A stretch of DNA of 64,000 bases from Bacteriovorax sp037444575 (GTDB lineage: Bacteria; Bdellovibrionota; Bacteriovoracia; Bacteriovoracales; Bacteriovoracaceae). Each line of letters begins with the position of its first letter. Position 1 is the first letter of the stretch. Both the position numbers and the translations under genes were made by a program. The notes beneath the pieces were generated by a model that worked only from the letters and a program-made list of their open reading frames with translations, ran no database searches and was not told the DNA's origin. Below are positions 17,107-25,757 of the stretch, piece after piece. The stretch is taken from the NCBI GenBank assembly GCA_037444575.1, contig JBBIME010000004.1, positions 310,001 to 374,000 on the forward strand. Direction: 5' to 3'.

Positions 17107-17976
17107 TTATTTCGCAATCGCGTGATGATATTCGTCTTTAGCCGTATCATATTCAATTTTTTTGCTGCTTCTATTTGAATCATTACCGGCCATCGCTTTT
17201 TGGATGCTTTTTTTAAGGCATTCTTTTGCCTCTTTTACGTGTTTGCAAGGAGAAGATAAAGTCCCGGAACCTGCACAACGAAAACTAAAACTTGAAGCTA
17301 TACTATTATAACTTTGTAGAACATCTTTTGTAAGCAACAATTCGGATGGAGTGCTATTTTCTAAACGATTGCACATCTCATGAACCCGCTCAGCTTTGTG
17401 ATTCAACTCCCTCGACGTAAAAACAGCATCAAAAATTGCAACGACTGCAGTAAGCAAGAATACAGCTGCTGCTGCTAACATTATAATAGTAACCACAACC
17501 AGTTCAGCACTTGCCTTTGAAATAATTAAATCGAGAAGAGAAAAAGAAACTTTCACATCAAATAATTTCATTAATTCTGTTTTCATATTAGCAGGAGACA
17601 TTTTCGAACTAAGGAGAACTGATTTTTTCTCATAAGAAACTTTGATAGAATCTTTCTCAAAAAAATCAACAGTAAATGTTTTTCCATGCGATTCCAGCGC
17701 AAGTGTATTATTTTGATACACAAGTTTTGGCGCAGTTGTGTTTAATTCAAGCCCCTCACTCTTTATAAAGTCTTCAAGTTCTTTGGCTTTTTGGACATCA
17801 ATCGTGCCTATTTTTTGGATCATCTGTTTGAGTGTTGATGAATCTTCGTTGTATTTACTGACAATCAATTCCATTTCGTTTTCAGTATAGACTGGAGTAT
17901 TGGCAAAAATTAATTCTGGAAATGCCAGACTCCAAATGATTGTCGATAGAAAAAACATTTTTATAGATTTCGTCAT
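17107..17976 (-). CDS. Secreted or membrane-anchored passenger protein of unknown function
   Basis: About 289 residues. A signal peptide (MTKSIKMFFLSTIIWSLAF, cleavage near FANTP) is followed by a charged helical and beta region, then one strong membrane segment (VVVTIIMLAAAAVFLLTAVV) near residue 175, and a C-terminal part with four Cys (MCNR, FRCAG, PCKH, ECLKK) and a basic end. The start at 17976 is chosen because GGAG lies 6 nt before it; an in-frame ATG at 17988 overlaps that site. I recognise no family. It is the only gene between the inverted repeats at 17053 and 18105, so it may have arrived with them. Confidence 0.65.
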   Translation of the reverse strand: MTKSIKMFFLSTIIWSLAFPELIFANTPVYTENEMELIVSKYNEDSSTLKQMIQKIGTIDVQKAKELEDFIKSEGLELNTTAPKLVYQNNTLALESHGKTFTVDFFEKDSIKVSYEKKSVLLSSKMSPANMKTELMKLFDVKVSFSLLDLIISKASAELVVVTIIMLAAAAVFLLTAVVAIFDAVFTSRELNHKAERVHEMCNRLENSTPSELLLTKDVLQSYNSIASSFSFRCAGSGTLSSPCKHVKEAKECLKKSIQKAMAGNDSNRSSKKIEYDTAKDEYHHAIAK

Positions 17977-18071
17977 ATTAAACTCCATACAAATGCTATC
18001 GGCTTTATTTAGATTTATCTAAAGTTCGCTTTGGCTGGAGTAATTAAACTATTGTTTTCTAGTTGCCAGTA

Positions 18072-18105
18072 TTTGCAACTGCGAAACCAAAAGTGTAGTG
18101 GCACC
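18072..18105 (-). repeat. Right 34-bp inverted repeat
   Basis: Perfect inverse complement of 17053-17086. It ends at ggcacc, directly before the right direct repeat. Confidence 0.95.
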
Positions 18106-18115
18106 TTTTGGGAAT
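18106..18115 (+). repeat. Right 10-bp direct repeat flanking the inverted-repeat unit
   Basis: ttttgggaat, the same as 17027-17036. Its last base is also the last base of the stop codon of the next minus-strand gene. Confidence 0.7.
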
Positions 18116-18927
18116 TACATCATGGAGTTCATGGCCATGTGAAGTTTGATCACAGTTTCAGACTTGATGTGCTGAAGAGGAACTTTATTTGCCCAATTTT
18201 TATGATGAAGGGATGAAGTGTCTTTTCTTAATTTTGATGACCAGACTTGAGGAAACTTAGAAGCGAGATCACTCGACATAACCGCATACCATTTTTCGAG
18301 ATCATCTCTTTTGTCACCATAGGCATCGATGATGTCTAACGCTTTATCGGCGAGAATGCGTTTAACCGAAAATGCATTTAGTCCTTTTAAACTTTCTTTA
18401 GTAATTTTTTTTCCAAGATAGCGATCATAAAAATAAACTGCAAAATCAGCGGCGTTACTTTTAATTGGTTTATCGTAATTTTCCATTCCGCCATAAGATG
18501 AATCTAAAACAAGAGAGTGATAAACTCCTTCTCTTGTTCCTCCTTGAGCGAGGACATTTACCATCTTTGCGATTTCATCATCGTTTGGTCTTAATTGTCT
18601 TGTAGCCTCATAGACTTCTTTTACATAAGCAACGTAATATTTTTCTTCTGTCGCTTTATCTAATTTAACTGTATCGGCTTTCTTGTCATAGATCGCCGTT
18701 GAGCGAGCATCTGATAAAAGTTTTGGGATCGCGGGAAGAATAACACTGTCGCTGATTTTTACTTCGGGTGCTTCACCAATTAACTTGGTAGTCCATTTCT
18801 CTCCAACAACTTTCATCAATGTTGGACGCATTTTCTCTGCAAAAGAAACTGACTTATGAACTTGAGCATCTTGAGCGTGCAAAATGTGTATAGATAGAGC
18901 AAGTGCAAAAATCAGTGCTAGTCTCAA
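18115..18927 (-). CDS. Secreted protein of unknown function
   Basis: A 270-residue protein with a signal peptide (RLALIFALALSIHILHA, cut near AQDAQ). The mature part is mixed helical with many Lys, Asp and Tyr and no recognisable motif; it has no cysteines. It starts with TTG, supported by AAGGAGA 7 nt upstream. The inverted-repeat unit abuts its stop codon. Export to the periplasm is likely; the role is unknown. Confidence 0.65.
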   Translation of the reverse strand: MRLALIFALALSIHILHAQDAQVHKSVSFAEKMRPTLMKVVGEKWTTKLIGEAPEVKISDSVILPAIPKLLSDARSTAIYDKKADTVKLDKATEEKYYVAYVKEVYEATRQLRPNDDEIAKMVNVLAQGGTREGVYHSLVLDSSYGGMENYDKPIKSNAADFAVYFYDRYLGKKITKESLKGLNAFSVKRILADKALDIIDAYGDKRDDLEKWYAVMSSDLASKFPQVWSSKLRKDTSSLHHKNWANKVPLQHIKSETVIKLHMAMNSMM

Positions 18928-18994
18928 TGGATTCTCCTTAAACTAATATTGAAATTAGTTTAATGGCGAAGCGTATTCTTTGGAAGATGGAAAT

Positions 18995-19195
18995 TTATGA
19001 TGAATGACGTCGAAAACTTTGAAGCTGGAGGTGCAGTTGATTTATTTTCTCAGTTGTTAGTGGAAGAATCTTCTCAACTAATTCCGGATTGTTTCTCCAC
19101 TCATCCTTTATAACCTCAACCGCTCCCAACAAAGCAGAGATAGAAGAATTGATATCATGAATTACTTGATCATTATCGTTTTTATTTTTATGCAC
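18995..19195 (-). CDS. Standalone histidine-kinase DHp-like mini-protein
   Basis: About 66 residues. The segment IHDINSSISALLGAVEVI has the shape of a HisKA H-box (His followed by an acidic residue, then the hydrophobic helix pattern), and a second helix (ILPLTTEKINQLHLQLQSF) could complete a two-helix DHp hairpin. No ATP-binding domain follows. The GTG at 19195 has GGGAG well placed upstream; the GTG at 19201 is too close to it. The start lies inside the last codons of the NtrC-type regulator, so the two are coupled. It could be a phosphotransfer protein or a dimerisation partner of the regulator. Confidence 0.5.
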   Translation of the reverse strand: MHKNKNDNDQVIHDINSSISALLGAVEVIKDEWRNNPELVEKILPLTTEKINQLHLQLQSFRRHSS

Positions 19196-20528
19196 GATCA
19201 CTCTCCCGCACTTTTAAATTATCTAAAATTCTATAATACGAATTATTGGATAACTTAAGGTCCGCCAGCGTCTTTCGAACTTTGTCGTTGTTTGTCTCTA
19301 AGGCCAGTTTTAAAATATTTCCTTCCAGCGTTTCAATATAATTTTTTAGCCCCAAACGCTTTACTTCATCTAAGTCGAATTTCATCGAAGACGAATTTTG
19401 AGTCTTATTTAAAAGAGGAAGTAAATCGTCTGCCGTTACAATCCCGCGATCTTTTGTTTGAAGAACTTCAATTGTTCTTTCCAGTTCGCGCACATTTCCT
19501 GGCCACTGATAGTCTTGCAGAACTTGCTTTGCTTTCGAGTCAAAAACAATTCTTCGCTCACCTTTTTTAATAAAAAACTGAATGAGATTACTAAAATCTT
19601 CGCGTCTATCGCGCAGTGGTTTTAAAGTTACATTAAAGCCTTCAATTCTAAAAAAGAAATCAGCTCTAAATTCCCCAATCTCAATTTTAGATTTCAAATC
19701 TTCGCATGTTGCACTTATCAATCTAAAGTCTGAGCGAACACTTTTCTCTGATCCCAGAGGGTAAAATGACTTTTCTTCAATGGCCTTTAGCAATTTCTTT
19801 TGAATTGAAAGAGGCATGGTTGCTATTTCATCGAGAAATAAAATTCCTCCGTGAGCAAGCTCTAGCATTCCCTTTTTATTTTTTTGAGCTCCAGTAAAAG
19901 CACCCTTTTCATACCCAAACAGCTCCGACTCAATTAAGCTCTCTGAAATTTCAGCGCAATTTAAATGAACAAATGGAATATGACTTCCAGAGAGCTCATG
20001 AATAAATTTTGCTAAAAAAGTTTTACCTGTTCCGCTTTCACCAGTGATCAAAATAGGTCTTTGACTTAAGAGTGCCTGATCAATGACTTCTAATTCTTTG
20101 ATGAGAGAATTGTCATTCGTTATAAAAATATCTTTTAATTTCTGGAGAGCTTGATTCTTATTTTTATCAGATGAGAATTTTTTAAAGACTAGCTCGATAC
20201 TCGTTTTCGTGAAGGGTTTAGATAAGTAATCACGACATCCTCGCGAGTAAGCTTCTTCAACAACGCCTTCATCTTCGCGCCCGCTTAAAACAACGGTGTA
20301 AATGTTTTTATCTTTTAATCGGCTTACTATTTCAAGCCCTGCTAATTCAGACTCAAGATCAAGATCCACAAACGCCAAATCAAATGAGCGCTCTTCGAGA
20401 AAAATAAGGGCCTCTTTTTTTGAAGGAGTTTCTAGAACTTCCCCAACACTCTCCAGTCTGGATTTAAGGCTTAAGCGAGAAAGGAGATCGTCTTCTACGA
20501 GCAGAATTTTAGGCTTTATTGTCTTCAT
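19188..20528 (-). CDS. Sigma-54-dependent response regulator, NtrC family
   Basis: A 446-residue transcription activator. The receiver domain (about 1-120) has the acidic pair VEDD, the phospho-Asp in LAFVDLDLE and the Lys in SKPF. The AAA+ domain has Walker A GESGTGKTF, the sigma-54 contact loop GAFTGA and Walker B GGILFLDEI. A Fis-like helix-turn-helix ends the protein (VRKTLADLKLSNNSYYRIL). It therefore activates RpoN promoters when phosphorylated. The only kinase-like partner nearby is the mini-protein overlapping its 3' end. No -24/-12 promoter was clearly found in this window, so its targets are unknown. Confidence 0.92.
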   Translation of the reverse strand: MKTIKPKILLVEDDLLSRLSLKSRLESVGEVLETPSKKEALIFLEERSFDLAFVDLDLESELAGLEIVSRLKDKNIYTVVLSGREDEGVVEEAYSRGCRDYLSKPFTKTSIELVFKKFSSDKNKNQALQKLKDIFITNDNSLIKELEVIDQALLSQRPILITGESGTGKTFLAKFIHELSGSHIPFVHLNCAEISESLIESELFGYEKGAFTGAQKNKKGMLELAHGGILFLDEIATMPLSIQKKLLKAIEEKSFYPLGSEKSVRSDFRLISATCEDLKSKIEIGEFRADFFFRIEGFNVTLKPLRDRREDFSNLIQFFIKKGERRIVFDSKAKQVLQDYQWPGNVRELERTIEVLQTKDRGIVTADDLLPLLNKTQNSSSMKFDLDEVKRLGLKNYIETLEGNILKLALETNNDKVRKTLADLKLSNNSYYRILDNLKVRESDRA

Positions 20529-20621
20529 GCGCCCATCATAATTAAATTCTGGACTCCATTCAATAACTCCTTAGAAAGCCTATAAATAATTCTCATATGC
20601 CCATTTTAGTACGCACTTCTT

Positions 20622-20649
20622 TTGTCTAGTATTTTAGTCAACTTACAAT
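20622..20649 (+). promoter_or_regulatory. Candidate promoter of the large surface lipoprotein gene
   Basis: TTGTCT (20622-20627), 16-nt spacer, TACAAT (20644-20649). A weak 7-bp hairpin (aacaatt-cga-aattgtt, 20650-20666) and a T-rich run follow directly and could attenuate the transcript. Confidence 0.3.
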
Positions 20650-20717
20650 AACAATTCGAAATTGTTTTGTTTTTTTCGAACCCTAAATATTTCCTAAAAA
20701 CGAACGATAATAAGGAT

Positions 20718-23700
20718 ATGAAAAAGTTTAATTTAAATATCCTCACCCCTTTACTACTAACCCTTATGCTTCAAGGCTGTATGCCTGATAGCTTAACGAA
20801 GTTTAAGAAGGATCCACCGAAAAAAACGACGGCAGCGGCGACGACGACAACTACCGCAGCTCCAACTTCGGTTGTTGATCAATCAGGGAATACAATTACA
20901 TTTGTTCCTCCAACGCTGTTTTATTACGCTAACACCACAAACTACACCTATAACGCAACTGTAGGTGTTGATATTGCTCAAGATCTCAACGCCAACCTTG
21001 ACGGTACATTTGGGGATCCATATCAAAGAACTTTATTCCTCAGACGATGTGATCTAGATATCACTGGAAACGCTCAAACAAATATGCTTCCTTCCGGCTT
21101 AAACCTTGAGGTTACAACTTGCCAGATTGTCGGGAAGCCTCTTGCCATTACGACAGTGGCAACTGCTTTTTGTAGTAACCCAAGTTATACAAGCCAAGCA
21201 ACTTGTGAAGCTGCTCCGTTAACTTGGAATGCAACGACTTCAACATGTAGCAATCCTGATTATCAATATTCAAATCCAACTGCATGTACGACTTCTAAAA
21301 ATAGATGGTATCCAGTTGGATCACCAGTTCCCTATCGAATCGTTCTTAGCAGTCCTTTCCTTGCAAAACCAATGTACACAACAATCCATATCGGCGCTTA
21401 CCAAGCTCCAACAGGGTTGGCTTACAACCAGACAGACAGTCTTGTTTTCAAGTTAGACAATCTTACTAACCTGGGGACTAACACTGAAATGATAAGCTAT
21501 GTACGCTCTGGACTTTTAACATCGTCAAACGGTGTTACTGGAGTTGTAAAATTTCTTGAATCATCTAATAATACCGTAGGTGTTAAGCGCCTTGTTCCAC
21601 TCACTGTTGGAAATTCAGCGGGATTTGTAGCAAATGATTTCATCTATTCTTCTGGTGGAGCCTCAGGGAAAATTCTAAAAGTTTCTGGAAACACTGTTTA
21701 TGTAGAAAGACTTTATGCTGCCAATGTTTTTGCTTCCGGTGAAACAGTAATGCATAGTTCTTCTTATCCACTAATTTGGGGAGATCCTCTAATCATTGGA
21801 CCATCAACGACTATCTCTTCAATAAATACGTCATATGTTTTTGATACGAATGTCACTGGTTTAGATAATGATGACCAATATTTTTCAACTAAGTACAATC
21901 AAACTATGATAGCTCGTGTTTATCAAAGAGCAGTCCCTATTGATAACATCGTTCCAGTTACGACAACTCAAATTAACGTTCTCAATGGAGTAAGCTTTAG
22001 CATTACACCATCGCTGCCGCCAGGACTAACATTTAATACCGCGACAGGTGTTATCTCAGGACAATTTAGCAACCTTATTGATTCTTTTAAATTTACAGTA
22101 ACAGCTTCTAACCCAATTGGGTCTGTCAGTTTTCCACTTTACTTAACTGCGATCGATGCTCCAAAGAATTTAAGCTATACAACTAGAGAATTGATTTCTG
22201 TTGCTAGTAACACTGCTTTCACCGAGGGCGAATATCTCTTTCAACCAATAACTCCGCCTCTTACAGAAAGTACGACTGGACGAGTTCTCAGAAAGTATGG
22301 AACGACTTTAATGAGTATCTCAACAGTGAATGGGCAGTTTCTTGAAAATGCAGTAATAGATAGCGGGAATGCTTTCTATAGCAAGAAAGCAACTATTCTT
22401 CCAAATCCAATTTTTTACAATGTTGCTATTGTTGTGTCTAACAGTGCCACTGCAAACGTAAATGATTATGTCGCATCTAATGCTGTTCCTAGCGCCCTAG
22501 GTAGAGTAGTCGCAAAGGACGCAGTATCTAATACACTTTTTATTCAATTCTTAAATACCAGTGCAGTTCCAAATCTTTTCAAAGAAGGAGATGCAGTGAG
22601 TTTTAGCCCGACAAGCACAGTTTATGTTCCTGGTGCTATTACCATAACTGAGGTTGAAGCTGACAATATGAAGCTGACTCTGTCAGTAATTCCTGCAGCT
22701 TTAGCAGGAACATCTCCAGCGATGAAAGCTGGAGATGATCTAACAGTATCTCTTCCTGCACCAGCTGTTATATCTGGCGATATTAGTGGATACGTTCACA
22801 AAATTTTAGGATTAGATGTGTACGTGAGCGATATCTCCAGAAAAGCTGCCCAGGCTCAATACTTTCGAAGAAATCAAGTGTTCGACAACAATGAAACAAT
22901 GACTCAAAATCGCGGAACAATTACGGCCGTGGCTCATGACAACTTCTTCATTGTAGAACGTGGATCGAAGGTTGAAATTAAGTCTAACGTTTCTCAAGGA
23001 AGTGGAATTTTCTATTCAATCTACCCAGCTCTTCCAGCTGGATTAACTCTAAACAGCGTGACGGGTGTTATCTCCGGAACTGCAAGCTTTGCCACTGGAC
23101 GAACAACTTACACTGTCGCTTCTGAAAACCTTGTTGATGAATCTAAATTTAGTTTTGAATTGGAAGTAAGAGATTATTTCAAAGTTGCTCAAACTACTAG
23201 TTCTGCTCCTTCGATAATTATGCACAAATATGGAAATAATAGAGAATCAAGAAAATGCAGTATCAACTCTACAGATATCAAAAACTTCGTTGCTAATAAT
23301 GCTTCCGTTAACTCGACAGCTCTTGATATTCGCTGCTTTATCGATGCTGAAGAACAAGATCTCTACTTTAATAAATTAAAACTTGCTTCTTCTTCAGGGG
23401 CCGGAGCTTGTGAGTATATCCAAATTTACCCTTACTCATTCTGGCACTATTCTCCAGCAAAAACAGATCCGGCAGTTACTTCCTATGCTTATCACACTGG
23501 ATGTACCACTACACCAACAGCTCCTCCAAAAGCAGAGGATCTGTGTGCTGGAGACTACGTGAAAACGGGAGGGCCTAATTGTGATGAAGGTGCAGTAACA
23601 GTCACTACTCATACATGGAGTATGAACAATGCGACTCCTGCAACTTGTACCGTAGATACTACTACAACAACTGTTATGTCGTGTGCAGGTAAGAAAACAA

Positions 23701-24299
23701 ATTGCCTAAAGGGTCCGGTGCGAGATATTTTAACAGATGTTCAAATCCAAGCAGGTTGGCGCTCACTTCTTTATGCATCATCTTCAGGGACAACTGTTAA
23801 CTCATCTTTCTCTGCTCCATTTGATTCATTAGATCTTACAAATTTAAGAGCCGCTAATGGTACCGTTAATAATCAGTGTCTCACTACAAATGCAGATGCT
23901 GATACATGGGCAAATTATATGAAAGGACAACTGATTACTGATAACCCTTTTGGTGGTACGGACCCAGATCAACCAACTGTCACAGGTGCCAATCCATTCT
24001 ATGTCGTTAACTGTCTTGATGCTGCTAGAAATATAAAGGCAAGAATTAGAATCGTCGTAAGAGAGTGGAACGATGCTTTCAAAATTTCCGATAGTATCGA
24101 TGCTGACCTTCCGGCCGCTGGTGCCTTAATGAACGACAATACTATTGTCTTTGGAAAGAGCAATAACGACTATTACGATTGGGATGATGCTTACAATACC
24201 AATGCACTTGATGGAGGAGGTCCAGCAGCTGCAAACGCAGGTTCATGTGCTGTTCCTAACTACACTTCTAAGTATAAATTCCCTAAGTCACATCTCTAG
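20718..24299 (+). CDS. Large surface lipoprotein with putative Ig-like domains and internal repeats
   Basis: About 1193 residues. The start at 20718 has AAGGAT upstream and gives a lipoprotein signal ending LMLQGC; the frame is open to 20667 but that start lacks support. A low-complexity Lys/Thr/Ala linker follows the acylated Cys. Two stretches match the putative Ig fold (He_PIG) by LPPGLTFNTATGVISG and LPAGLTLNSVTGVISG (DNA about 21980-22155 and 22970-23175). At least four copies of a loose repeat, G-x-V...F-x-x-G-x-x-V, lie between 21530 and 22900. The last third is Cys-richer. Probably exposed on the outer membrane; adhesion is a guess. Confidence 0.75.
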   Translation: MKKFNLNILTPLLLTLMLQGCMPDSLTKFKKDPPKKTTAAATTTTTAAPTSVVDQSGNTITFVPPTLFYYANTTNYTYNATVGVDIAQDLNANLDGTFGDPYQRTLFLRRCDLDITGNAQTNMLPSGLNLEVTTCQIVGKPLAITTVATAFCSNPSYTSQATCEAAPLTWNATTSTCSNPDYQYSNPTACTTSKNRWYPVGSPVPYRIVLSSPFLAKPMYTTIHIGAYQAPTGLAYNQTDSLVFKLDNLTNLGTNTEMISYVRSGLLTSSNGVTGVVKFLESSNNTVGVKRLVPLTVGNSAGFVANDFIYSSGGASGKILKVSGNTVYVERLYAANVFASGETVMHSSSYPLIWGDPLIIGPSTTISSINTSYVFDTNVTGLDNDDQYFSTKYNQTMIARVYQRAVPIDNIVPVTTTQINVLNGVSFSITPSLPPGLTFNTATGVISGQFSNLIDSFKFTVTASNPIGSVSFPLYLTAIDAPKNLSYTTRELISVASNTAFTEGEYLFQPITPPLTESTTGRVLRKYGTTLMSISTVNGQFLENAVIDSGNAFYSKKATILPNPIFYNVAIVVSNSATANVNDYVASNAVPSALGRVVAKDAVSNTLFIQFLNTSAVPNLFKEGDAVSFSPTSTVYVPGAITITEVEADNMKLTLSVIPAALAGTSPAMKAGDDLTVSLPAPAVISGDISGYVHKILGLDVYVSDISRKAAQAQYFRRNQVFDNNETMTQNRGTITAVAHDNFFIVERGSKVEIKSNVSQGSGIFYSIYPALPAGLTLNSVTGVISGTASFATGRTTYTVASENLVDESKFSFELEVRDYFKVAQTTSSAPSIIMHKYGNNRESRKCSINSTDIKNFVANNASVNSTALDIRCFIDAEEQDLYFNKLKLASSSGAGACEYIQIYPYSFWHYSPAKTDPAVTSYAYHTGCTTTPTAPPKAEDLCAGDYVKTGGPNCDEGAVTVTTHTWSMNNATPATCTVDTTTTTVMSCAGKKTNCLKGPVRDILTDVQIQAGWRSLLYASSSGTTVNSSFSAPFDSLDLTNLRAANGTVNNQCLTTNADADTWANYMKGQLITDNPFGGTDPDQPTVTGANPFYVVNCLDAARNIKARIRIVVREWNDAFKISDSIDADLPAAGALMNDNTIVFGKSNNDYYDWDDAYNTNALDGGGPAAANAGSCAVPNYTSKYKFPKSHL

Positions 24300-25678
24300 T
24301 CAACTGATACAATTTTTCCGACCAAATCATAATCTAAGACTTCGGTGATCTCGACATAAACGAGATCACCGATTTCTATATCTTCACCGTTTAAATCGTT
24401 AATGATCACTTTTCCATCGATATCTGGAGCCTGGCCTTCATGACGGCCTTGAATAAGAAGTTCTGTTTCTTCGTGTTCGCCTTCAATAAGTACTGGAATA
24501 ATTTTTCCTAAGTATTCACTGTTTAACTCGCGCACGATCTCTCTTTGCGTTTCAAACAGTCTGTCGAATCGTTCATCAATAACGTCTTGTGGAACTTTTG
24601 GCTGTAGTTTGAATGCAGGAGTTCCTTCCTCATCTGAGTATCTGAAAATCCCAAGATGATTAAAGCGCGCTTTCTTTACTCCCTCTAAAAGAAGTTCGAA
24701 ATCCTCTTCTGTTTCTCCTGGAAATCCAACAATAATTGAAGTTCTAAGAACGATACCTGGGATACGAGAGCGAAGACGCTCAATGCGATTATGAATTCTC
24801 TCTCCTGTAATTTTTCTGTTCATACGTTTTAAAACGTTGTCTGAAAAATGTTGAACAGGCATATCTAGGTATTTGTTGATTTTTGGGGATGTCGCCATCT
24901 TCTCAATGACTTCATCAGTAAGTTCATCTGGGTAGAAATAAAATAATCTGATCCAGTCAATACCTTCGACCATCTCAAGGCCTTCAAGTAGATTGAAGAG
25001 TTTGTTATTCTCATCAAGATCAACTCCATAGTCAGAGAGGTCTTGAGAGATAAGGTTGAGCTCCCGTACCCCTGATGAAGTTAAATTCTTAGCTTCATTT
25101 ACGAGAGACTCAACCGAGCGAGATCTAAGTTTTCCACGAAGTTTTGGAATAATACAGAAAGTACAATTGCGATTACATCCCTCTGAGACTTTAAGCCAAG
25201 CCGTATAGAAAGGAGATGTATTTAAACGCGGATCGTATTCTGTGTGGATAAATTTTGGAATTTCGACAAAAGATTTTTGACTTAGTTTTCCATCTTCCAA
25301 TGCTCTTAAGAGCATTGTGATTTTGTTATACTCGCCAGTTCCGATGATCAGATCTGCCTCTGGAATCTCTTGCTCTAATTGTTCTGCGTATCTTTGGGCC
25401 ATACACCCAGAAATAACCAAGGCTTTACATTGACCATTTTCAGGATTTTTAAAATCGGCCATATCTAAAATCGTATCAACTGATTCCTTCTTAGATGCCT
25501 CAATAAATGAGCAAGTGTTAACGACAATAACTTCGGCCGCGTCGGGCTCAGAAGTGATGGTAAATCCATCAAGTCCCATATACCCAAGCATAACTTGAGA
25601 ATCGACAAGGTTTTTAGAACAACCAAGCGAAGTAAAAAAGACGGTTTTTTCATTAAATAATTTTGTTACTGTTTCCAC
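24296..25678 (-). CDS. rimO: Ribosomal protein uS12 methylthiotransferase RimO
   Basis: A 460-residue radical-SAM enzyme that methylthiolates Asp of ribosomal protein S12. The N-terminal UPF0004 domain begins TSLGCSKNLVDSQVMLG, with further cluster Cys in NTCSFIEAS and SGCMAQRY. The radical-SAM motif is CNRNCTFC within SEGCNRNCTFCIIPKLRG. A TRAM domain ends the chain. SLGCSKNLVDSE-type residues separate RimO from MiaB. The start is GTG. Its stop overlaps that of the convergent lipoprotein gene. Confidence 0.95.
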   Translation of the reverse strand: METVTKLFNEKTVFFTSLGCSKNLVDSQVMLGYMGLDGFTITSEPDAAEVIVVNTCSFIEASKKESVDTILDMADFKNPENGQCKALVISGCMAQRYAEQLEQEIPEADLIIGTGEYNKITMLLRALEDGKLSQKSFVEIPKFIHTEYDPRLNTSPFYTAWLKVSEGCNRNCTFCIIPKLRGKLRSRSVESLVNEAKNLTSSGVRELNLISQDLSDYGVDLDENNKLFNLLEGLEMVEGIDWIRLFYFYPDELTDEVIEKMATSPKINKYLDMPVQHFSDNVLKRMNRKITGERIHNRIERLRSRIPGIVLRTSIIVGFPGETEEDFELLLEGVKKARFNHLGIFRYSDEEGTPAFKLQPKVPQDVIDERFDRLFETQREIVRELNSEYLGKIIPVLIEGEHEETELLIQGRHEGQAPDIDGKVIINDLNGEDIEIGDLVYVEITEVLDYDLVGKIVSVD

Positions 25679-25699
25679 GAGATGCCCTATTTTTGTAAA

Positions 25700-25727
25700 T
25701 TGAAAATACCCCTAAATAGTATAGAAT
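25700..25727 (+). promoter_or_regulatory. Candidate promoter of the lytic transglycosylase gene
   Basis: TTGAAA (25700-25705), 16-nt spacer, TAGAAT (25722-25727), about 30 nt before the GTG start at 25758. Confidence 0.4.
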
Positions 25728-25757
25728 TGACGAATAATCAAAGCTCCTGGTGGTATT

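Larger units (their letters stand above)
17053..18105. mobile_element. Transposase-less unit with perfect 34-bp inverted ends and one passenger gene
   Basis: The first and last 34 bases are exact inverse complements, and the match stops abruptly on both sides. Just outside are 10-bp direct repeats. Inside is a single minus-strand gene (17107-17976) and no transposase or integrase. The unit lies exactly between the stop codons of two convergent genes. This is the layout of a non-autonomous transposon moved in trans. The mobility is inference; the repeats are seen directly. Confidence 0.65.

Noticed and set aside
18091..18115. Sigma-54 promoter at TGGCACCTTTTGGGAAT
   Set aside because: The -24 half TGGCAC fits, but the -12 TTGC element is absent at the right spacing, and it is part of the inverted-repeat end.
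18031..18216. Plus-strand ORF of 61 codons
   Set aside because: It crosses the right inverted repeat and runs antisense to a secreted protein gene; no ribosome site. Its tail only shows what the empty site would read.
20650..20676. Strong terminator before the large lipoprotein gene
   Set aside because: The 7-bp stem has only two G-C pairs, and it lies just downstream of a plausible promoter. At most it is a weak attenuator.
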